Source: Paralichthys olivaceus (taxonomy: Eukaryota > Chordata > Actinopteri > Pleuronectiformes > Paralichthyidae). Taken from it: a stretch of 64,000 nt of DNA. Every line of letters starts with the position of its first letter. Within the stretch, counting starts at the first letter, position 1. The translations under genes and the position numbers were made by a program. The DNA lies in NCBI RefSeq assembly GCF_024713975.1, contig NC_091110.1:1488001-1552000 (forward strand), given 5' to 3'. Below the pieces are notes generated by a model, which had not been told where the DNA came from, ran no database searches, and saw only the letters and a list, made by a program, of their open reading frames with translations. Below, in pieces: positions 59,329-64,000 of the stretch.

Positions 59329-60552
59329 ATATGGAAAATGCAAATAAAAAAGACAGGAGTAATTTCTAAATTTAATTTGACTTGTTTTTCATTGCAGACA
59401 GTATGAACATAAGATATTTTATGTTTTGTCTGGTCAACTTCATTTTATTTGTAAATATACATTCATTCCTGCCATTCAGGCCTGCAACACATTCCAAAAA
59501 AAGTTAGAACAGGGGTAATTTAGGGCTAGTAATGAGGTAGAATGATTAAAAGATGAAGTGATTTGAAATAGGTGATGTCAACAGGTGATTGTTATCATGA
59601 TTTAGCATAGTCCTTTAGGAGCAAAGATGGGCTGAGGATTGCCAGTTTGCCAACAAATGTTTGAGAAAATTATTGAAATGTTTAAAAACAGTCTTCCTCA
59701 AATAAATATAGGAAGGGATTGGGATATTTAATTATCTACTGTGCAAAACATTATTAAAAGTATCAAGGAATCTGGAGGAATTTCAGTGTGCAAAGAGCAA
59801 CCCTAAGCTGACTAATTGTATTCTCCAATGCATCAAGAACCATCATTCATCCATAAGCGATATAACCACATGGGCTCAGGATTACTTTGGCAAACGTTTG
59901 TCAAGCACTACAATATGTAGTTTCATACACAAATGCCAGTTAAAACTTTACCATGCCAAAAGGAAGCCTTATGTTAACCGTGTCCAGAAGCACTGCCAAC
60001 TTCTCTGGGCTCAAAGGCATCTGGGATAAACCATAACACAGTGGGAACGTGTATTTTGGTCAGAGTAGTCAGTATTTCAGGTCTTCTTTGAAGGAAATGG
60101 ACACTGTTGTGCCAGTGCCCTTAGCAAAGGTAACTTACGATTCTGTGATAGCACCATTACTGCTAAAAAGTACATTGAGATTTTGGAGCAGCATATGTTG
60201 CCTTCAAGACGACATCTTTTCCAAAGACATCCAAGCATATTTCAACAAGACAACGCAAAACCACATTCTGCACACATTACAAAGGCATGGCTGCTGAAGA
60301 AGAGGGTGGGGGTGCTGGACTGGCCTGCGTACAGTCCAGACTTGGCCACAATAGAGAATGTGTGGCGCATTTTGAAATGCAAAATGCAACAACAGAGACC
60401 CCGTACTGTTTGCAGGAAGAATGGGACAAAATGACACCTGAAACGCTTCATCACCCGGTGTACCTTGAGTCCCTAAATGTTAAGTGTTGTGAAAAGGAAT
60501 GTCAACATTTCAAAGTGGTAAATGCTGCACTGTCCCAACTTTTTTTTAAAAT
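59329..60552 (+). pseudogene. Dead Tc1/mariner-superfamily transposon
   Basis: The outer left end AGTTGGGACGATATGGAAAA and right end CTGTCCCAACTTTTTT form short inverted repeats. An internal AAAAAAAGTTAGAACAGGGG at about 59496 repeats the terminal motif, suggesting a nested (IR/DR-like) terminus. Transposase remains run from about 59655. The clearest part is FQQDNAKPHSAHITKAW (second Asp) and DWPAYSPDLATIENVW (last acidic residue) at 60240-60365. Many stops and frameshifts are present. Confidence 0.85.
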
Positions 60553-60619
60553 ATGTTGCAAGATACAATACCTTATTGGGTGTTTGTACATTTACAATAA
60601 GGAATATACTGTGGGGGTG

Positions 60620-61090
60620 TTTGTACATTTAAAAAAGCTCAACACCATTGACCATTGAAATTGGAACAATATGGCATCAGAGTAATAGCACTGTCATGGT
60701 TGAAGAGTTATCTTGAAGACAGATATCAATGTACACTTAAACAGTGTTGATTTTAATTAACTGAAGGTCTCTTGTGGTGTGCCACAAGGTTTTATTTTGG
60801 AACCCAAACTGTTTATACTGTAGTACTGAGATTTGCAATGTGTCTCAATTGCTAAAATTTGTTCTGTTTGCCGATTATACTAATATAAACTGTTTAGGAA
60901 AGCATTTGGTACGACTTTTACATATAGTAGAAAGAGAGCTGAAAGTTATAAATTAATTGTTTGACACTAACAACTTATCACTGAATTTAAGTAAATTTAG
61001 ATAATGACTAATTGAATTTTGCTATAATGTTATTTTGTTAAATTCATGCTTTTTGTGCAAAAAAACGTAAATCGTCATTGCGTCTATTAC
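60620..61090 (+). pseudogene. LINE reverse-transcriptase remnant
   Basis: LKVSCGVPQGFILEPKLFIL at about 60763-60820 and CNVSQLLKFVLFADYTNI at about 60834-60890 are RT motifs (the GVPQGS and FADDT sites), with stops between. A KAFDTIDH-like start lies at about 60640. Confidence 0.75.
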
Positions 61091-61229
61091 CCAGTAAAGA
61101 AATGAAAACAGAAGTTAAACCAAGCTAAGTGGGAAAGAAAGGGATGGTAGATAAAAACACTTTTTAACCTTTTCAACTGAGGGTAATATCAGTATGTATA
61201 GTATAGGAAAAAGGTATAGCTCAAATTAT

Positions 61230-61530
61230 GTTGTGGAAAGTTTTATTCTGCAAGGGAGTATTATCAGTCCAGTTCAGTCCTAATAAATAACTTTTGTATA
61301 TAAGTCTATTAGTGTGACTTTATTTGCTGATGATGGGGTCATTTGAAGAAAGGGGAAGGAATAGTATTGAATACATAATAGAAAAAAGAATAAACAAAGG
61401 AAAAACATGGGCAGTTAAGTGGGGATTTAGATTTTCTGTGTTGATTTTAAAAAGTTTGTTTTACAAAAAGGAAAATTTGAGATGAGATTATGGAGATCAA
61501 GTGGACCAGCTTTAAAAACTTAATCAGGGT
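61230..61530 (+). pseudogene. Second LINE reverse-transcriptase remnant, different family
   Basis: The frame shows ADDGVI, then KKGRNSIEYIIEKRINKGKT and WAVKWGFRFSV (about 61330-61440), a fish non-LTR RT block. The ends are unclear. Confidence 0.65.
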
Positions 61531-62099
61531 AACTCTTTAAGGTCAGTTTTACAGTGACTGTTAAGATCTCAGTTGTGGACGTAGTTGGTAGGATTCAGGG
61601 GCGGACATGCAGGCAAACCAACGGCTGACTGGTTAGTTACTTGACTCAGGCAGAGAAACAGGTTGATGGATCACAAGGACAGATGTAAAACTCGAGCCAA
61701 TACTGGTCGATATTAGCACATAGTTGGACTGTATAATCTGGTGATGAGTGGAGGAAAGACCAGAAGATGATGTGTTGGTGGCGGTAATGCTTTTTTAAGC
61801 TAGTTCGGCAACCTTGGATAAACACAGTATCTTGAGCTTTCTCCTGGAGAAAAGAGTCCAGCTGTTGTTTTTTAAAGAGCAATTGGTTAGTGTTGTTAGA
61901 CACTCTCTCCAGAAGAAGAAGAAACTTCAAATAGCAGAAATATTCAGCTCTAAGGATTTTAGTTTAAAGCTCAGTTTTGAAGAAACTGAAGGACCATCTA
62001 CACAGTATTGGACAATCACATGAATGACGGTCAAAAGGAGCACAGATAACAAACAGCAGATGGCAGCAATACGCCCTTGCAGCGTCTAGTCCGTCAAAT
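61531..62099. other. Upstream flank of mapkap1
   Basis: No exon or repeat assigned. Antiparallel open frames at 61646-61930 and 61814-62023 have no family resemblance. Confidence 0.3.
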
Positions 62100-62217
62100 C
62101 TAAGAAGAAGAAGAAGAAGTGGAGGCGGAAGAAGAGAAAAAAAAAGAAAGAGTATATAATTGGGAGTTTGGGTAAAATGGGGCTCTGTCAACGTTTCTTC
62201 GGGTGGACCTTTTAAAG
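62100..62217 (+). promoter_or_regulatory. Candidate mapkap1 noncoding first exon and promoter
   Basis: A strong donor AAAG|GTGAGA lies at 62217/62218, followed by a CpG-containing segment (GTGAGACGCCGTC). It lies 1.2 kb upstream of the coding exon on the same strand. The exon start is unknown, and a (GAA)n tract at 62101-62120 sits within it. Confidence 0.35.
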
Positions 62218-63439
62218 GTGAGACGCCGTCATGTACTAAGTGCTCTGTCAGGTTTGGTAGTAGTTCACTACTACAGCACAGCTAACTAGAGACAGCGTCA
62301 GTGATTTTAGCCTGAACAAGCTTACAAGCTAACTAGAACAATCGATGCAGTTTCCATCGTATTTCGTGGATTAGTGCTTTTGCAGTGTGAATACCACTTA
62401 TATATCTATGTTGCCATATTAATCGTGTGAATGGCGATTTGGTTTGAGTACAGAACCTTTTTTGACTGCATTTTTGTTAGTTTTAGTAAAGCTAGGAAAC
62501 ACAATAGCTTCCACAGCCTACGTCAAACTAGCTAGTGGGAACAATCACGACTTAACTTGGGTAACGATATCAAAGACACCCGTGATAAATATCAGCCACT
62601 TCTTTCTTTATTACCGCTGATCAGGACACTGTTAGTATGTATGTTTTGTCTCATGTGACTACGCAAACTTGTCATCACACTGCAGCTTAGCATTAGTTGC
62701 ATATGGAGAAGCTTTTTTCTTGAGATCACCTTTTAAATATTTAATAACGCCACGCACACATTGAAAATACTGATTGCAACAATATATTGTTGGTCATCTG
62801 GTGTTTGTTTGCTAACGTTAGAAGAGGTCATGTCGTTGAAGTGTGCTAGCTTCCTGCATTTGAAACGCTGACTGTGGTCCCTCAGTGACCACGTACTGGA
62901 CTTGGTTTGTCCTTGCTCACGCGTCTTATCACTTTGTGGTAACGATCAACAACCCTTTGTTCACAGTGTAAATATACAGGACAGTGAAACAACTGCATTT
63001 TGAAATGAGGTACTTTGTTTAGTGTTGAACCCAAGCAGTCTTTGACAATATTTCAATATTGTGTCAACACTAACATCATTTGTTCAGAGATGCTTGTCCA
63101 CATTAACCTGTATGGCCCTGGCTAGTGACATTATCTACTATGTTGATGCAAATTGTTGAATGGCAGATGGTGTATAATGCAGTCATATGGAGGAATGTTC
63201 TACTTATCACATCTCACTAAAACATGTTAGAATACATAACAGGCCTGTAGTATATATTCAGACTGTAGGACTGGGTCGTCAGGCTCTACTTTACTTCTGT
63301 TCTTTACTACCTTAAATAACTTTTTAATAACATATTACAACAATAAAGTGGGAATTGTAAATGCACTTACTTTGTAAACCAGTTTGGTTCTATTTCTCAA
63401 GCTTCAGCCATGGAATAACTTTTAACTTGCTCCAAACAG
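62218..63439 (+). other. Probable first intron of mapkap1
   Basis: It lies between the donor-like site at 62217 and the acceptor-like site at 63439. CpG-containing at the left, AT-rich to the right, with no repeat recognised. Confidence 0.35.
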
Positions 63440-63648
63440 GCACTGGAACCTTTCCTTCTTTAGAGCACAGCGAATAATCAGGAGAAGGAGATGGAAAAGA
63501 TGACATCCCTCCACTTGTCATCAGCCACTGCTTTAACACCCTCCAAGAGAGACTGAGAGGGAGTTAAAGTGATCTTCTGGCATACAGACAAGACAGGGAG
63601 ACAAAGAGAAAACACAGAAAGCTATTAGCCACACTTAAAGCAAAGGAA
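63440..63648 (+). promoter_or_regulatory. mapkap1: mapkap1 5' UTR portion of the first coding exon, with an upstream ORF
   Basis: An acceptor-like CTCCAAACAG ends at 63439. The leader carries an upstream ATG at 63491 that opens a 21-codon ORF closed by TGA at 63554-63556, well before the main ATG. Such an ORF would be expected to dampen initiation at the main start; this is inferred from position only. Confidence 0.55.
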
Positions 63649-63925
63649 ATGGCTTTCTTGGACAATCCAGCCATTATTCTGGCCCACATCAGACAGTCCC
63701 ATGTTACCAGTGATGATACAGGAATGTGTGAGATGGTACTAATAGACCAGGATGTGGATCTGGAGAAGTGCCAGCTGGCTCTGGTACCTGGCAGCAGCAG
63801 CTGTGGGTCAGGCTCCCTAAGTGAGGAGGGAAGCAGTGTGACAGATAATCATGCTTGTGACCTTTCCCAGTCCATGGACATCACCTCCAGCTGGGACTTT
63901 GGTATCCGTCGGCGTTCTAACACAG
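63649..63925 (+). CDS. mapkap1: mapkap1 (SIN1), first coding exon; gene continues beyond the window
   Basis: SIN1 is an obligate subunit of mTORC2, which phosphorylates AKT at its hydrophobic motif; it also binds Ras and JNK-pathway kinases. The 92 codons begin [20 protein letters not shown], followed by [20 protein letters not shown], then a Ser/Gly-rich stretch (about 41-75) that varies between species, and end [17 protein letters not shown]. The donor is ACAG|GTAAGC, phase 1. The opening and closing blocks match the vertebrate SIN1 N-terminus closely. The CRIM, RBD and PH domains should lie to the right of the window. The gene is divergent from mvb12b. Confidence 0.95.
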
Positions 63926-64000
63926 GTAAGCCCATCTCCAGGCTCTTGCTGCTCGGTTGCGCAGGCTTTCTGTCAAGCACAGTTCCCTTCTGTCTTTATA

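Noticed and set aside
61646..62191. Open frames near the (GAA)n tract
   Set aside because: They are partly microsatellite-driven with no family match. The region fits the mapkap1 promoter or leader better.
1..64000. CRISPR arrays, bacterial operons, tRNA genes
   Set aside because: No spacer-repeat arrays, ribosome-binding sites or complete cloverleaf genes were seen. The only tRNA-like sequence is the SINE head.

Overview
This window is teleost (ray-finned fish) nuclear DNA. It carries vertebrate genes with canonical GT-AG introns and is dominated by fish transposable elements: L2-like and other LINEs, Tc1/mariner, hAT, TTAA-flanked piggyBac-type MITEs, a tRNA-headed SINE and a Ty3/gypsy element. 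The repeat spectrum looks percomorph-like, but the species cannot be named from the sequence.

Three protein-coding genes are clear. (1) An NR5A (Ftz-F1/SF-1/LRH-1) nuclear receptor lies on the minus strand, 31822 down to 16208. Six coding exons join in frame to 459 codons plus a stop. It is divergent enough that teleost nr5a5 is the best guess, but the paralogue is not proven. (2) mvb12b, the ESCRT-I subunit, lies on the minus strand, 52692 down to 42896. Nine coding exons give 295 residues, and a probable untranslated first exon ends at 58166. (3) The first coding exon of mapkap1 (SIN1, the mTORC2 subunit) lies on the plus strand at 63649-63925, and the gene runs off the right edge. The human counterparts NR5A1, MAPKAP1 and MVB12B all lie on 9q33.3, so the window is a compacted and rearranged piece of that block. 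mvb12b and mapkap1 are divergently transcribed about 4 kb apart.

Layout: 1-16 kb is repeat-rich and has no confident host gene. It holds hAT debris, a promoter-like CpG segment near 6 kb, a retroviral-Gag-like remnant at 8.8-10 kb, and two L2 tails meeting tail-to-tail at 13.4 kb. 16.2-31.8 kb is the NR5A gene. Its introns hold a LINE split by a hAT element, an L2 split by an internally deleted Ty3/gypsy element whose integrase precedes RNase H, a near-perfect hairpin, and a 440-bp repeat placed identically upstream of two exons. 32-42.9 kb is intergenic, with an 18S rRNA fragment and MITE/LINE pieces. 42.9-58.3 kb is mvb12b, with a 1.39-kb Tc1 element, a tandem array and two L2 copies, one carrying an exact 40-bp internal inversion. 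58.3-62 kb is the intergenic gap, with a dead Tc1/mariner element and LINE reverse-transcriptase scraps. 62-64 kb is the 5' end of mapkap1.

I found no wholly new biological system. The most unusual items are the L2 micro-inversion, the paired intron repeats in the NR5A gene, the integrase-before-RNase-H retroelement nested in an L2, the intronic hairpin at 24.1 kb and the 18S rRNA fragment.
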